DNA from: CAYTTA01 sp964440655 | GTDB taxonomy: Bacteria; Bacteroidota; Rhodothermia; Balneolales; Balneolaceae | Direction: 5' to 3' | NCBI GenBank assembly: GCA_964440655.1 | Contig: CAYTTA010000013.1 | Span: 1 to 46,311, forward strand | Length of the DNA: 46,311 nucleotides | Shown here: positions 1 through 8,297 of the stretch, piece by piece | Layout of the letters: every line of letters begins with the position of its first letter | Position numbering within the stretch: position 1 is the stretch's first letter | Translations under genes and position numbers: made by a program | The notes under the pieces: generated by a model | What the model was told of the DNA's origin: nothing | Database searches by the model: none | Seen by the model: the letters and a program-made list of their open reading frames with translations, nothing else

Positions 1-2
1 TT

Positions 3-980
3 CCCCATGCGTTTGTGGGTACCCGGGAACCGGTCCGTCTCCCCTGGGTAGGGCATCTGCATTTTCGCTGGATCTTCGGCTATCCAGAGGAGTCGGGTTA
101 TTTCGATCACCGTTTTGCCGGCCGGAAACGGTTCATCAACTCGGTCAACATCGCCTGGACACCCTCTATAGTCCCCGATCTGACCCTTGGGCTGACCCGC
201 ACCTATCATCAGTTTGAGCGGGACGGGTTCGACTGGGACAATGTGACGGCAATGTTCAATCCTTTCAAGAAAGCCGAGGAGGGGAGCCACTCCAATGAGC
301 GCAATCAGCTCCTTTCCACCTATGCCCAGCTTCTGCTGCCGGAAGCCAATGCGGAGATCTACGGGGAGTTTTTTCGTGAGGACCACAGCTACGACTGGAG
401 GGATTTCCTGAACGAACCGCATCACAACGGCGGATGGGCGTTCGGGTTTCAGAAACTTTTTCATGCACGGTTCGCCGATTTCTACCGGATCAATGTGGAG
501 TTCACCAATCTGAGCATCTCCCAGATCCAGCAGGTACGTCCCCAGGATTACTACTACACCCATGCCCAGGTCCGCCAGGGCCACACCAACCGGGGACACA
601 TCCTCGGAGCGGCGATCGGGCCGGGCTCCAACAGCCAGTTCCTCTCCCTGGACGGCTACCGGGGGGATTACAAGGCGGGAGTCTTCATTCAGCGGATCGC
701 CGAGAACGAGAACTTCCATCTGCTCAACAACGCCGCCGATGATACCCCGGGCGTTGCGGAGTTCGGAGACTATTTCCGCCACCGGGTCAATCTGAATCTG
801 GGACTCAATCTCCTTTACGGACCGGGCCCCTTCTATCTGCACGGCGAGTTTGTCTGGACGAAGGCTTACAACTACGGCCGGTTCGACTATGGAGAGCTCG
901 AGAGGATCTATGTGACGAACTACGAGCACAAGGACCGCATCAACCTGCAATTCAGACTGGGGATCCGCTATGTCTTCTAG
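3..980 (+). CDS. Capsule assembly Wzi-like outer-membrane protein (5' truncated by window edge)
   Basis: The frame is open from the window edge, so only the C-terminal ~325 residues are seen; a GTG at 15 is probably internal. It is a clear paralogue of the complete protein at 1696-3468. Shared blocks include FLGTR/FVGTREPVR near the start, a YGE.FR.DH..DWRDFL segment, GFQKLF, GHTN, and GAAIGPGSNSQFLS, and both end in a strand finishing in an aromatic residue (RYVF/RYQF), typical of an outer-membrane barrel. Wzi-family proteins sit in the outer membrane and help hold capsule at the surface; that role is family knowledge. It overlaps the next gene by 11 nt, suggesting coupled expression. Confidence 0.8.
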   Translation, partial: PHAFVGTREPVRLPWVGHLHFRWIFGYPEESGYFDHRFAGRKRFINSVNIAWTPSIVPDLTLGLTRTYHQFERDGFDWDNVTAMFNPFKKAEEGSHSNERNQLLSTYAQLLLPEANAEIYGEFFREDHSYDWRDFLNEPHHNGGWAFGFQKLFHARFADFYRINVEFTNLSISQIQQVRPQDYYYTHAQVRQGHTNRGHILGAAIGPGSNSQFLSLDGYRGDYKAGVFIQRIAENENFHLLNNAADDTPGVAEFGDYFRHRVNLNLGLNLLYGPGPFYLHGEFVWTKAYNYGRFDYGELERIYVTNYEHKDRINLQFRLGIRYVF

Positions 981-1566
981 GTTCAGGTCGTGCAGATCTT
1001 CCGGGTCTATTTGGATGATGATGATGCTGGCGCTCGTTCTCGGGAGCGGTCTGGCAGGGTGCGATCTGCTGGGTCAGAGCGAGGTCCATATGCTGGTGAC
1101 GAGGGTGGATGATCCCAAACGGGGCTCGGTGACCCCGATGTCAAGGCAGTTCACCCACGGGGCGAAGGTGGAGATCAGCGCCCGGCCGGCCACCTCCACC
1201 CCCTGGATCTTCTCCCACTGGAGCGGGGATCTTGAATCGACGGACAACCCGGCCACCTTCACGATCAAACGGGACATGGAGGTGATGGCCCACTTCAGGC
1301 TCCCGGATCATACACTCTCCATTGTGGTGGAGGGGGGAGGCAGGGTCGAGCACCGTCCGGCGGGTTCCTCCCGGGAGCGCAGCGGTGAGGCGGAAGTAAT
1401 GGCCATTTATGGAAGCGAGATCCAGGTCCGGGCGATCCCCGCCCCGGGTTGGAGGTTCGTCCGGTGGAGAGGGAAGAACTTCACCTTCAACCGTACAAAT
1501 AATCCGGCGGTGGTGGCGGTCTGGGAGGACCAGACGCTCATCGCCATCTTTGAACCGATTGAGTGA
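970..1566 (+). CDS. Small lipoprotein with two InlB-B-like repeat domains
   Basis: 198 residues. A basic N-terminus and hydrophobic run end in the lipobox LAGC, so the mature protein should start at that Cys (about residue 30) and be lipid-anchored. Two similar ~75-residue modules follow, each with a GGGRV/KRGSV start and an aromatic W.F..W.G core ending in MAHF or IAIF. This pattern fits the divergent InlB B-repeat family, small surface beta domains. The ATG overlaps the stop of the preceding Wzi-like gene by 11 nt, so the start at 970 is preferred; a run of four ATG codons from 1015 is an alternative. It lies between two Wzi paralogues, so a capsule-surface role is inferred. Confidence 0.7.
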   Translation: MSSRFRSCRSSGSIWMMMMLALVLGSGLAGCDLLGQSEVHMLVTRVDDPKRGSVTPMSRQFTHGAKVEISARPATSTPWIFSHWSGDLESTDNPATFTIKRDMEVMAHFRLPDHTLSIVVEGGGRVEHRPAGSSRERSGEAEVMAIYGSEIQVRAIPAPGWRFVRWRGKNFTFNRTNNPAVVAVWEDQTLIAIFEPIE

Positions 1567-1695
1567 TGCGGGCGGAATGAGCGGACCGGTAGCGAATGAT
1601 GCTGGCCGGGGTCGAATAATGCGGACCAGAGGTCGCAATGAAGTTGGCACCTGCTCGAGGCGAATTCAGAATGAGCAAGGCCGTAACGAGGTGAA
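1567..1695 (+). repeat. Degenerate short repeats rich in AATGA/AATAA boxes
   Basis: The 129-nt spacer between the lipoprotein and the second Wzi-like gene is built of irregular copies of a box read as (g/c)GAATGA, GAATAA, CAATGA or GAATTGA separated by GC-rich filler. Spacing is uneven (about 15-30 nt), so this looks like a decayed tandem repeat rather than an operator. Confidence 0.4.
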
Positions 1696-3468
1696 TTGAA
1701 CAGAATCGAACAGACATATCGCGCTGCGGATGGTACGGACGGGCATGGCCGCTGGGTTTGGATCCCTGCCCTGCTGCTTGGTCTGATCCTGCTGGGCGGA
1801 GTGTTTCTCTCTCCCGCGCCTGCCACCGCCCAGACCATCCCGGTCGGAGAGCTGCGGGAGGAGCAGCTCCGGATCCAGCAGCTCCTTCAGGGGGCGGGGT
1901 TCTCCTCCTTCACCCACCGGCCGGTCCATCAGAGCATCTACGACGCCTACATGTCGCAGAGCGGAGAGAAGGGATACTGGTGGAACGAGAAGCTCGAGCG
2001 CAACGAGACCACCCTGCAGCTGCCGGAGGGGTTCGGCACCGCACGCATCGGGCTGCACGAACCGCACCTGCTCATGACCACCAACTCCCGGGTTCCCTAT
2101 GGGGAGAACAACGGAGCCGCCTGGTATGGCAAGGGGATCAACAGCGAACTGATGGGCGGCTTCTATCTGGCGTCGGACTATTTCACCCTGCAGGTACGGC
2201 CCCAGATTGTCTGGCAGCAGAACAACGATTTTGTGGTCCCCCGCTTCATCCCCCGCACGGAGAGCGGGGAGATCCGCTATGTCGCCGAAGGAATCGGCGA
2301 CCAGATCGACCGTCCGTTCCGGTTCGGCCCCGATCCGTTCTGGACCATCGATTACGGTCACACATCGTTCCGTCTGCACTACGGGGCGGTCGAGGCGGGC
2401 TACGGTTCCGAGCCTCTCTGGTGGGGTGGCAACGTCCGCTATGCCCTCCTGCTGAGCAACAACGCCCCGGGGGTCCGGCACCTCTTTCTCGGAACGCGCC
2501 GCCCGGTCCGCATTCCCGGGGTGCTCTCGTTCGAAGTGCGCTGGATCGGCGGATGGCCCCGGGATTCCGAATGGTTCGATCAGCCCGAAGAGTATCAGCA
2601 GAAGCGTTTCATGAGCGCCTTCAACTTCTCCTTCTCATTCGATTTTCTGCCCGATCTCCATTTCGGGTTTTCACGCGCCACCCACTCCTACGTGGATCAC
2701 GAGGGGCTCTTCTTTTCGGACATCTTCTCCGTGTTCGATCCCGTGCCCTTGGAGAACGTACTTGAAAAGCGGGGACCGCTCGAGGAACGGAAACCCCGCA
2801 ATGAGCTCAACTCCGTCTACGCACGCTGGGTCTGGCCGGAGAGCCGCATGGAGATCTACGGAGAGTATTTCCGGGACGACCACTTCTGGGACTGGCGGGA
2901 CTTTCTGATGGAACCCAATCACAACAGCGGATACGCCTTCGGTTTCCAGAAGTTGTTTGATGCACCGCTTGCCCGCCACTACCGGGTGAATCTGGAGTTC
3001 ACCAACATGACTCCCTCCTTTTTGGCCAACGTGCGTCCGCAGTTCTACTACTACGCCCATGAGGAGATCCGGCAGGGGCATACCAACGGGGGGCATATCC
3101 TGGGAGCCGCCATCGGGCCCGGTTCGAACAGCCAGTTTCTCTCGGTCGATGCGCTTGCCCGGAACGGGCGGGTCGGGCTGCACCTTCGCCGGCTGGCCGA
3201 CAACAACCATTTTCACTACGCCTACGACCGCTCCCTCCAGCGGGGCCGCGAATACGGGGACTACTGGCGCCACCGCACCGACCTGACGGTCGGCCTCTCC
3301 TTCCTGCGCCGGGTCGGTCCTGTCTGGGTGAACGGATCGGCTGCCTGGACCAAACTCTACAACTACGGGCGGTTCGAGTATGGCGACTACCACCCCAACA
3401 TCGCCACCTTCACTCCCTACGACAAGGTGAATATCCAGCTTCAGCTCGGGCTGCGGTATCAGTTCTGA
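1696..3468 (+). CDS. Capsule assembly Wzi family outer-membrane beta-barrel protein
   Basis: 590 residues from a TTG codon preceded by a GAGGTG ribosome-binding-like sequence; no ATG lies upstream of the signal peptide in this frame. A hydrophobic segment (about residues 22-45, ending in PATAQ) is a standard signal peptide. The mature protein is rich in aromatic/charged alternation typical of beta-barrels and ends RYQF. It shares YGEYFRDDH, DWRDFL, GFQKLF and GAAIGPGSNSQFLS with the truncated paralogue at the window start. Wzi proteins are outer-membrane barrels that bind and attach high-molecular-weight capsule. The position at the edge of a polysaccharide locus supports this. Confidence 0.82.
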   Translation: MNRIEQTYRAADGTDGHGRWVWIPALLLGLILLGGVFLSPAPATAQTIPVGELREEQLRIQQLLQGAGFSSFTHRPVHQSIYDAYMSQSGEKGYWWNEKLERNETTLQLPEGFGTARIGLHEPHLLMTTNSRVPYGENNGAAWYGKGINSELMGGFYLASDYFTLQVRPQIVWQQNNDFVVPRFIPRTESGEIRYVAEGIGDQIDRPFRFGPDPFWTIDYGHTSFRLHYGAVEAGYGSEPLWWGGNVRYALLLSNNAPGVRHLFLGTRRPVRIPGVLSFEVRWIGGWPRDSEWFDQPEEYQQKRFMSAFNFSFSFDFLPDLHFGFSRATHSYVDHEGLFFSDIFSVFDPVPLENVLEKRGPLEERKPRNELNSVYARWVWPESRMEIYGEYFRDDHFWDWRDFLMEPNHNSGYAFGFQKLFDAPLARHYRVNLEFTNMTPSFLANVRPQFYYYAHEEIRQGHTNGGHILGAAIGPGSNSQFLSVDALARNGRVGLHLRRLADNNHFHYAYDRSLQRGREYGDYWRHRTDLTVGLSFLRRVGPVWVNGSAAWTKLYNYGRFEYGDYHPNIATFTPYDKVNIQLQLGLRYQF

Positions 3469-3475
3469 AGAACAG

Positions 3476-3997
3476 GATGATCTCATCAATCATAACCGCT
3501 TTATCACCCTGGGGGATGAATTTCAGGCTGTCTACTACCGGATGGACTCCCTCTGGCGGCACTCCTGGCGGATCCAGGCCCGCCTGCACCCGGTTCGGGT
3601 CCGTTTTTCCATCGGGATTGGTTCCCTCTCCACTCCTCTGAACACCGATCTGGCGATCGGGATGGACGGACCGGCGTTTCATGCGGCACGCCAGGGAATT
3701 GAACTGCTCAAAGAGTCGGGCTTTTATTATACTGTCCACCGGGGTGGCGTTTCCCGGGAACCGGAGCTGCGGCTTGCCAACGCCGCTCTGGATCTCATGT
3801 CCGGGCAGATGCGCTCCTGGCAGAAGAACCGCTATACCATCCTTCACCGGATCGATGAAGGATGGACGGTCCGGGAGATTGCCGAACGGCTGAAGATCTC
3901 TGAAACGGCGGTCTACAAGAACCGAAAAGAGGGGAACCTGGAGGTGATCCTCGCCATCACCCGAAGCATCACCGATCTGATCCACCAGTCACTTTAG
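3476..3997 (+). pseudogene. SatD-family protein remnant, N-terminus lost
   Basis: The frame reads NRFITLGDEFQAV and then a C-terminal helix-turn-helix (about WTVREIAERLKISETAVYKN), the layout I recall for SatD-family proteins. Those normally have some 50 more N-terminal residues before ITLGDEFQ. Here the frame runs back into the 3' end of the Wzi-like gene without a start codon, so the first part is missing. The first ATG at 3542 would give only 151 residues, beginning after the conserved motif. A shortened product could still be made from it. The gene is followed at once by a second relic, consistent with one or more deletions across a former SatD/DUF3307 pair. Confidence 0.6.
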
Positions 3998-4102
3998 ACT
4001 CCGGCGCGCGAGTATGTCCTGATCGGAACGCTGCTCTCCACGCTTCTGGCGATGCTGACCGCCCTCTTTGTGAAGTGGGTCTGGAGCCTGCAGCTAGCTT
4101 AA
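3998..4102 (+). pseudogene. C-terminal remnant of a membrane protein, probably DUF3307
   Basis: Directly after the SatD TAG, in the same frame, about 33 codons read as one transmembrane helix beginning AREYVLIGTLLSTLLAML and ending at TAA 4100-4102. There is no start and no upstream part. The EYxLIGTLLS stretch resembles the C-terminal helix of DUF3307 membrane proteins, which are commonly encoded next to SatD; this match is from memory. It overlaps the 3' end of the opposite-strand VapB gene by 9 nt. Confidence 0.45.
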
Positions 4103-4297
4103 AATTCCCGACTCATCCCTCCTCAGATTCTCCAGGTCTTCCTTGCGAAGCATGCCCTTCAGGTCGAGCATCTTCTCCTGCGATTTCCGGATCAGCAGTT
4201 CCAGCCCTTCTTCGATCACCTCTCTCCTGGTTTTGAACCCGGTAACGCTCAGAGCCTCCCGCATCAGATCATCATCAATATCAATATTCAGTCTCAT
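4094..4297 (-). CDS. vapB: VapB-type antitoxin, orphan
   Basis: 67 residues. The N-terminal MRLNIDIDDDLMREAL and TGFKTRREVIEEGLELLI match the ribbon-helix-helix fold of type II antitoxins of the VapB family: a short DNA-binding strand followed by two helices. Such proteins normally neutralise a VapC PIN-domain RNase encoded immediately downstream. Here, downstream on the same strand are only relics read on the opposite strand, and no PIN-domain frame is visible within 500 nt. It is therefore an orphan antitoxin, perhaps left after loss of its toxin. Upstream sequence (4298-4498) is noticeably more AT-rich than the flanks. Confidence 0.75.
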   Translation of the reverse strand: MRLNIDIDDDLMREALSVTGFKTRREVIEEGLELLIRKSQEKMLDLKGMLRKEDLENLRRDESGILS

Positions 4298-4498
4298 TTC
4301 TTTCGATTCCTTCGTTCTGACCTTTTTTTACTCTCCGGGAATGGATCCCACAAACTTCTCATAAATTATCCAGTCCCGTCTGATCCCTAACCGTCTCCCG
4401 GAGAGTTTCATTCATTGCCTTCTCTGACAGTTTTCGGTTAATCTTTCTTACTTTGTCGGCTCTCCGGAAGCTGAACGTAAATTCAAATCCGATCTCTC

Positions 4499-6043
4499 TT
4501 GAAGCACCGGTTTTTTTATTACTGCCTGATGACGGTAACGCTCACTTTGTTTCTTGCGGGTCTTCTTCTCTCAGGCGGCCCACTCCATGCACAAAGTACG
4601 GGAGTTCCGAGCTCCGGGGGAATGTACGGCGGAGGCGAGAACATGGACGCCGGGCATTCCTCCGCCCCCATCGTCCATGAAACCCTGCTGGGATGGGAGG
4701 AGCAGACCCGGATGATGATCATCAACCGGTTTCACAATTATGGGGGAATATTCTACGACCGCGGGCTCTTCCGCTTCAATACTCCCTCCTTCACGAAGGA
4801 GCACGATCTGGACCTCATCACCTACGGCTACACCCCGGCCGAGCACCACTCCTGGTACTACAACCGGGAGGGGAACAGCTTCCGGACCTTCATGGGGAGT
4901 TTCAATCTGGGGAAATTCCTGCATGGGGCCGAGATCCGGAACACCATTTCCCTGCCGGGCCGGCTGAGTGTTCCGCTCCACTACATCCGCCGGTACGACA
5001 TGCGGGCCGACCGCCAGCTGCTCATGCTCGCACTGAACTACGAGATCAGCCCGCTTCAGCAGGTGGGACTGCGCCACACGCTGAACGAACAGAAACCCGA
5101 TCTGGATGCCACCCTTTACTACCGCTACGGAACCCTTTGGACCGGGTACATCGAGGTGGATGTCACCGCTCTGGACTGGGCCAACAACTCCGCCTACGAT
5201 CTGGGCCAGAAACGGGGAACCGACATTGCCGAACTGCGCAAGTATGAACTTCAGCCCTGGCTCTTCACCTTCCGGGCGAACTCCCCGACACTGCATGGGT
5301 TTCGCCTGGAGGCGACCGGCGGGATCATGACTCCTTCCGTTGCCGTGGCCGAATCGATGCCCGGGACGAGCGAATCGTTCCGCGAGCGGGAGGTGGCCCG
5401 GTACGGAGGAGTGATGATCGAATATGCCCGACCCTATGTAACGGCGGGGCTTTCGTTCCGCCACACCTGGACCCGCTTCAGCCGCGCCAACGCTCTGGAG
5501 GTATTTGAGAAACCGGTCGATTACGGCAACCGGCAGATCCGCAATAGCCTCGGCGCCTTTCTGGGACTCTCCTGGAACCGGTTCTACCTGCACAACCGCA
5601 TCTGGAGAGACTACAACCTGGACGCGCAGTACGATCACCACGAACAGCGGATGGAGCACGGGGTTGTCACTTATCCGTTCGACTTCCGAGAGTTCCGTCT
5701 GCAGACACAGATCCGTCTGGGGTACAACCCCGACCGGCGCGGATTCACCACGGCGATCGAGTGGAGCTCCGACTCCAGGATGCCGACAGAGAATTTCATT
5801 ATCGACGATGAGCTCCATTCACGGGGGCTCCCCTTCCGAATATTCTACCCCACCACGTTCGGGCGACTCAACAAGCGGATCACCATGCAGTTCGGCTACC
5901 GCTTCAACGAGAAGACCTGGTTCACCGTGGGGGCATCGTTCGATGCGGATGGCGACCGCCAGGGCGGCTACTGGGATCGGATCGAGAGGGAAGCCTATTC
6001 CGGCTTCGACGGCGGCTTTGCGCGACTGGTGGTGTTCTACTAA
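4499..6043 (+). CDS. Outer-membrane beta-barrel protein of unknown function
   Basis: About 514 residues. A hydrophobic leader ends LHAQ (signal peptide), followed by a Gly/Ser-rich stretch and then alternating aromatic and charged residues to a terminal aromatic (ARLVVFY), typical of an outer-membrane barrel. No Wzi motif is visible and I do not recognise the family. The start is uncertain: TTG at 4499 gives the basic n-region KHR, while ATG at 4529 would give a shorter leader. An in-frame TAA at 4478 limits the start. It lies between the capsule-anchoring genes and the initiating transferase, so a role in polysaccharide secretion or surface attachment is possible but only inferred from position. 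Confidence 0.6.
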   Translation: MKHRFFYYCLMTVTLTLFLAGLLLSGGPLHAQSTGVPSSGGMYGGGENMDAGHSSAPIVHETLLGWEEQTRMMIINRFHNYGGIFYDRGLFRFNTPSFTKEHDLDLITYGYTPAEHHSWYYNREGNSFRTFMGSFNLGKFLHGAEIRNTISLPGRLSVPLHYIRRYDMRADRQLLMLALNYEISPLQQVGLRHTLNEQKPDLDATLYYRYGTLWTGYIEVDVTALDWANNSAYDLGQKRGTDIAELRKYELQPWLFTFRANSPTLHGFRLEATGGIMTPSVAVAESMPGTSESFREREVARYGGVMIEYARPYVTAGLSFRHTWTRFSRANALEVFEKPVDYGNRQIRNSLGAFLGLSWNRFYLHNRIWRDYNLDAQYDHHEQRMEHGVVTYPFDFREFRLQTQIRLGYNPDRRGFTTAIEWSSDSRMPTENFIIDDELHSRGLPFRIFYPTTFGRLNKRITMQFGYRFNEKTWFTVGASFDADGDRQGGYWDRIEREAYSGFDGGFARLVVFY

Positions 6044-6125
6044 TGGAAGGGTCTCCCGGGCGAATGGCAGGAAGGCGGATCCAATCCATACCAGTCGCAG
6101 TGTAAGGATTTCGTGCATCGGCTCT

Positions 6126-6203
6126 CAACAGATCCGGATTCTGAATATAGAACTGGGCATTCCCGCAGAGATCCTGCTCCAGGAATCGGAAGCTGCCGCA
6201 TAA
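6126..6203 (+). pseudogene. Possible C-terminal remnant of a HigA/XRE-type antitoxin
   Basis: In the 210-nt spacer after the barrel gene, one frame ends with LGIPAEILLQES followed shortly by TAA. This closely resembles the C-terminal tail typical of HigA-like helix-turn-helix antitoxins (LGIPAEVLLQ). No helix-turn-helix or start precedes it. The match is short and from memory, so this is a weak call. Confidence 0.3.
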
Positions 6204-6253
6204 CCGGGCCCACCTGAAATCAAGAGAGGATGACTCGAATGGGGGGGTGGGGC

Positions 6254-7066
6254 CTAGTGACCGTTGTTCTTCAGATTCACCATCTGGGTGGCGGTCATGG
6301 CGATCGTCTTGAGGTCGAAGACCAGTGAGTTCTTCTGAACGTAGATAAGATCGTAGTCGGTCCGCTTGCGGATCAGATCGATGTCGAGTGTTCCTCCCCG
6401 ATACCCCTTTACCTGGGCAAAACCGGTGATCCCGGGTTTTACAGCGTAACGGTAGTAGAAGTTGTCGATCTTCGTATTCCAGTAGGCGCACTCATCGACC
6501 GGATAGGGACGCGGTCCCACCAGGCTCATGTCCCCCTTGATGACGTTGATGATCTGGGGGAGTTCATCCAGATTCAGAAATCGCAGAAAGCTCCCGAAAG
6601 GAAAAACACGCTTGTCCCCGCGTACCGTGATGTCGGGCACGGCTGCCTTTTTTTCGCCCGATCCATACTCCATTGTCCGGAACTTGTAGCAGGTGAAAGT
6701 GATTCCGTTTTTACCGGTACGCTTCTGTTTGAAAAAGACCGGACCGCGGGAGGAGAGTTTTATTCCTAAAGCAATGAAGGGGGTAAGGATCAGAAACCCG
6801 ATAAGAAGCAGGGAACCGAGAAACAGGTCGACGAGGCGTTTTCCACGGTATTCCCGAACGTTAAGCTTCTGGTAGACCAGACGCAGAGGATCCCCGGTAC
6901 CGTTGCGATGGTGTCCGTTTTTCTTCTCTCCATTGCTCCCGTTGCCGTTCCTGTAGATGCCGTTCCCGTTTTTAAGGGGCAGGCCATCGCCATTCGAGAC
7001 AGATTTTTTTGCTTCCAACGCTAATCGTTCCCTGACAGTCAAACGGGATTCGGTGGGTATATTCAT
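6254..7066 (-). CDS. Initiating sugar transferase (bacterial phosphoglycosyl transferase family)
   Basis: 270 residues. From about residue 75 it has the monotopic phosphoglycosyl transferase core: KRLVDLFLGSLLLIGF re-entrant helix, PVFFKQKRTGKNG, KFRTM, LDELPQIINVIKGDMSLVGP with the catalytic Asp-Glu dyad, and PGITGFAQVKGYRG. The enzyme transfers a sugar-1-phosphate from a UDP-sugar to undecaprenyl phosphate, the first step of repeat-unit assembly. Relatives of the WcaJ/WbaP type carry four extra N-terminal helices; these are absent and replaced by about 70 residues rich in Asn-Gly (NGNGIYRNGNGSNGEKKNG). The sugar specificity cannot be read. It diverges from the WecG-type gene across a promoter region. 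Confidence 0.88.
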   Translation of the reverse strand: MNIPTESRLTVRERLALEAKKSVSNGDGLPLKNGNGIYRNGNGSNGEKKNGHHRNGTGDPLRLVYQKLNVREYRGKRLVDLFLGSLLLIGFLILTPFIALGIKLSSRGPVFFKQKRTGKNGITFTCYKFRTMEYGSGEKKAAVPDITVRGDKRVFPFGSFLRFLNLDELPQIINVIKGDMSLVGPRPYPVDECAYWNTKIDNFYYRYAVKPGITGFAQVKGYRGGTLDIDLIRKRTDYDLIYVQKNSLVFDLKTIAMTATQMVNLKNNGH

Positions 7067-7152
7067 GCTGAAATAAAACTGACCAGAAACAGATCAATTC
7101 GATATTAACGTTGCCGCATATGATTGCATTCGCACTGTCCCATAGAATGGGC

Positions 7153-7183
7153 CAAATTTAGCTTCTTTCCTTCTTATTTACAA
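7153..7183 (-). promoter_or_regulatory. Predicted Bacteroidota-type promoter for the sugar transferase gene
   Basis: On the minus strand TTG (7183-7181) is followed after exactly 20 nt by TAAATTTG (7160-7153). This matches the -33/-7 consensus TTG-N19/20-TAnnTTTG of Bacteroidota vegetative sigma factor. It lies about 87 nt upstream of the sugar transferase ATG at 7066. Confidence 0.5.
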
Positions 7184-7240
7184 TTCATGCAAACTATATG
7201 AAGTTTTCACTATGTTTTGTGGCCCAATGTTCCCGATTTT

Positions 7241-7260
7241 AACAAAATGAACATTTTGTT
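7241..7260. promoter_or_regulatory. Perfect 8-bp inverted repeat upstream of the WecG-type gene
   Basis: AACAAAAT-GAAC-ATTTTGTT forms a perfect palindrome with a 4-nt spacer, ending 43 nt before the start at 7303. It may be an operator or a leader hairpin; it is AT-rich and has no T tract as expected for a terminator. Confidence 0.4.
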
Positions 7261-7302
7261 GTTCATTTTCGATCTGCACCTCTTGCCTGCTTTTATCGAC
7301 GG

Positions 7303-8085
7303 ATGAGTGATGAGTATAAACCGGTTGTGAATGTTCTTGGAATCCCCCTCTATGCCGGTTCCATCCCCCTTGCCGTACAGCGGTTGATCACCGGGTGTTC
7401 CGGTCCGAAGATGAACCGGTGTGTGAGTGCAACCGGTGCCCATGGACTGGTTCATGCCCGAAGCAACCCCGATTTCCGCGAACTGCTCCGCTCCTTCCAT
7501 CTCAATCTGCCGGATGGAATGCCCGCCGTCTGGGTCGGCCGCATGAAAGGCGCCTCTGGGATGGAACGATGCTACGGCCCGGATTTTTTTCTCCATATGA
7601 TGCAGGAGTCGGCCGGAACCGGCATCCGGCACTTTCTCTGCGGCGGGGCGCCGGGAGTTGCGGAGCGACTCCGTCATGTATGTGAGACAGAGCTGGGAAA
7701 CCGGGACATCTGCGGCACCTACTCCCCTCCCTGGGCGGATGTGGATGAGTTCGACTACCCCGCCATTGCCGAACGGATCAATAGCAGCGGGGCCGATGTG
7801 ATCTGGGTCGGGATCAGCACGCCCAAGCAGGAGCAGTTCGCCGCCCGGCTTGCCCGTCACACCGATGCTTATTACCTCATCACGGTTGGGGCGGCCTTCG
7901 ACTTTCACATCGGAAATGTGAAACAGGCCCCGGGCTGGATGCAGAAGGCCGGGCTGGAGTGGTTCTTCCGCCTCTGCATGGAGCCCCGGCGGCTCTGGCG
8001 CCGCTACAGTGTGATCGTGCCGATGTTCCTCTGGCTTGCCGCCGGGGACCTGCTGCGATCCCGCCTCGGGAACCAGGCGCCCTGA
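7303..8085 (+). CDS. WecG/TagA/CpsF family glycosyltransferase (GT26)
   Basis: 260 residues spanning the full family length. Visible family features are VVNVLGIPLYAGS at the N-terminus, LNLPDGMPAVWVGR (catalytic-region Asp), FLCGGAPGVAERL, GISTPKQEQF, and VGAAFDFHIGNVKQAPGWM with EWFFRLCMEPRRLWRRY at the C-terminus. These enzymes add the second sugar (often an N-acetylmannosamine-type residue) to undecaprenyl-linked sugar at the inner membrane face. The C-terminal basic/aromatic stretch is the membrane-binding part in the family. Its divergent position beside the initiating transferase suits a second-step role. Three 15-nt repeats begin immediately after its stop. Confidence 0.9.
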   Translation: MSDEYKPVVNVLGIPLYAGSIPLAVQRLITGCSGPKMNRCVSATGAHGLVHARSNPDFRELLRSFHLNLPDGMPAVWVGRMKGASGMERCYGPDFFLHMMQESAGTGIRHFLCGGAPGVAERLRHVCETELGNRDICGTYSPPWADVDEFDYPAIAERINSSGADVIWVGISTPKQEQFAARLARHTDAYYLITVGAAFDFHIGNVKQAPGWMQKAGLEWFFRLCMEPRRLWRRYSVIVPMFLWLAAGDLLRSRLGNQAP

Positions 8086-8130
8086 GGAGCGTGACAAGAG
8101 GGGGCGTGACAAGAGAGGAGCGTGAGCAGG
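8086..8130 (+). repeat. Three 15-nt tandem repeats directly after a stop codon
   Basis: Units GGAGCGTGACAAGAG, GGGGCGTGACAAGAG and AGGAGCGTGAGCAGG run head to tail from the first base after the TGA at 8083-8085. The rest of the spacer to 8297 shows no gene. Confidence 0.75.
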
Positions 8131-8297
8131 ATGAAGCCGGACAGGGACTACCGGATTGTCTGGCCTGATTTGCGCCTGGTCGCAATGCATTTTCCCGATG
8201 CACAAACGCTTATCGCAGAAGGTAAACTTTAAAGCAGGATTTGCTACTTTAGGCCGGAGTTCGGACGGCTGAAGAAACAGTTTAATCAAAGTTCTGT

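Noticed and set aside
5505..6203. 232-residue frame overlapping the barrel gene
   Set aside because: Most of it is a shadow of the barrel; only the last ~25 codons resemble anything, and they are reported as a possible relic.
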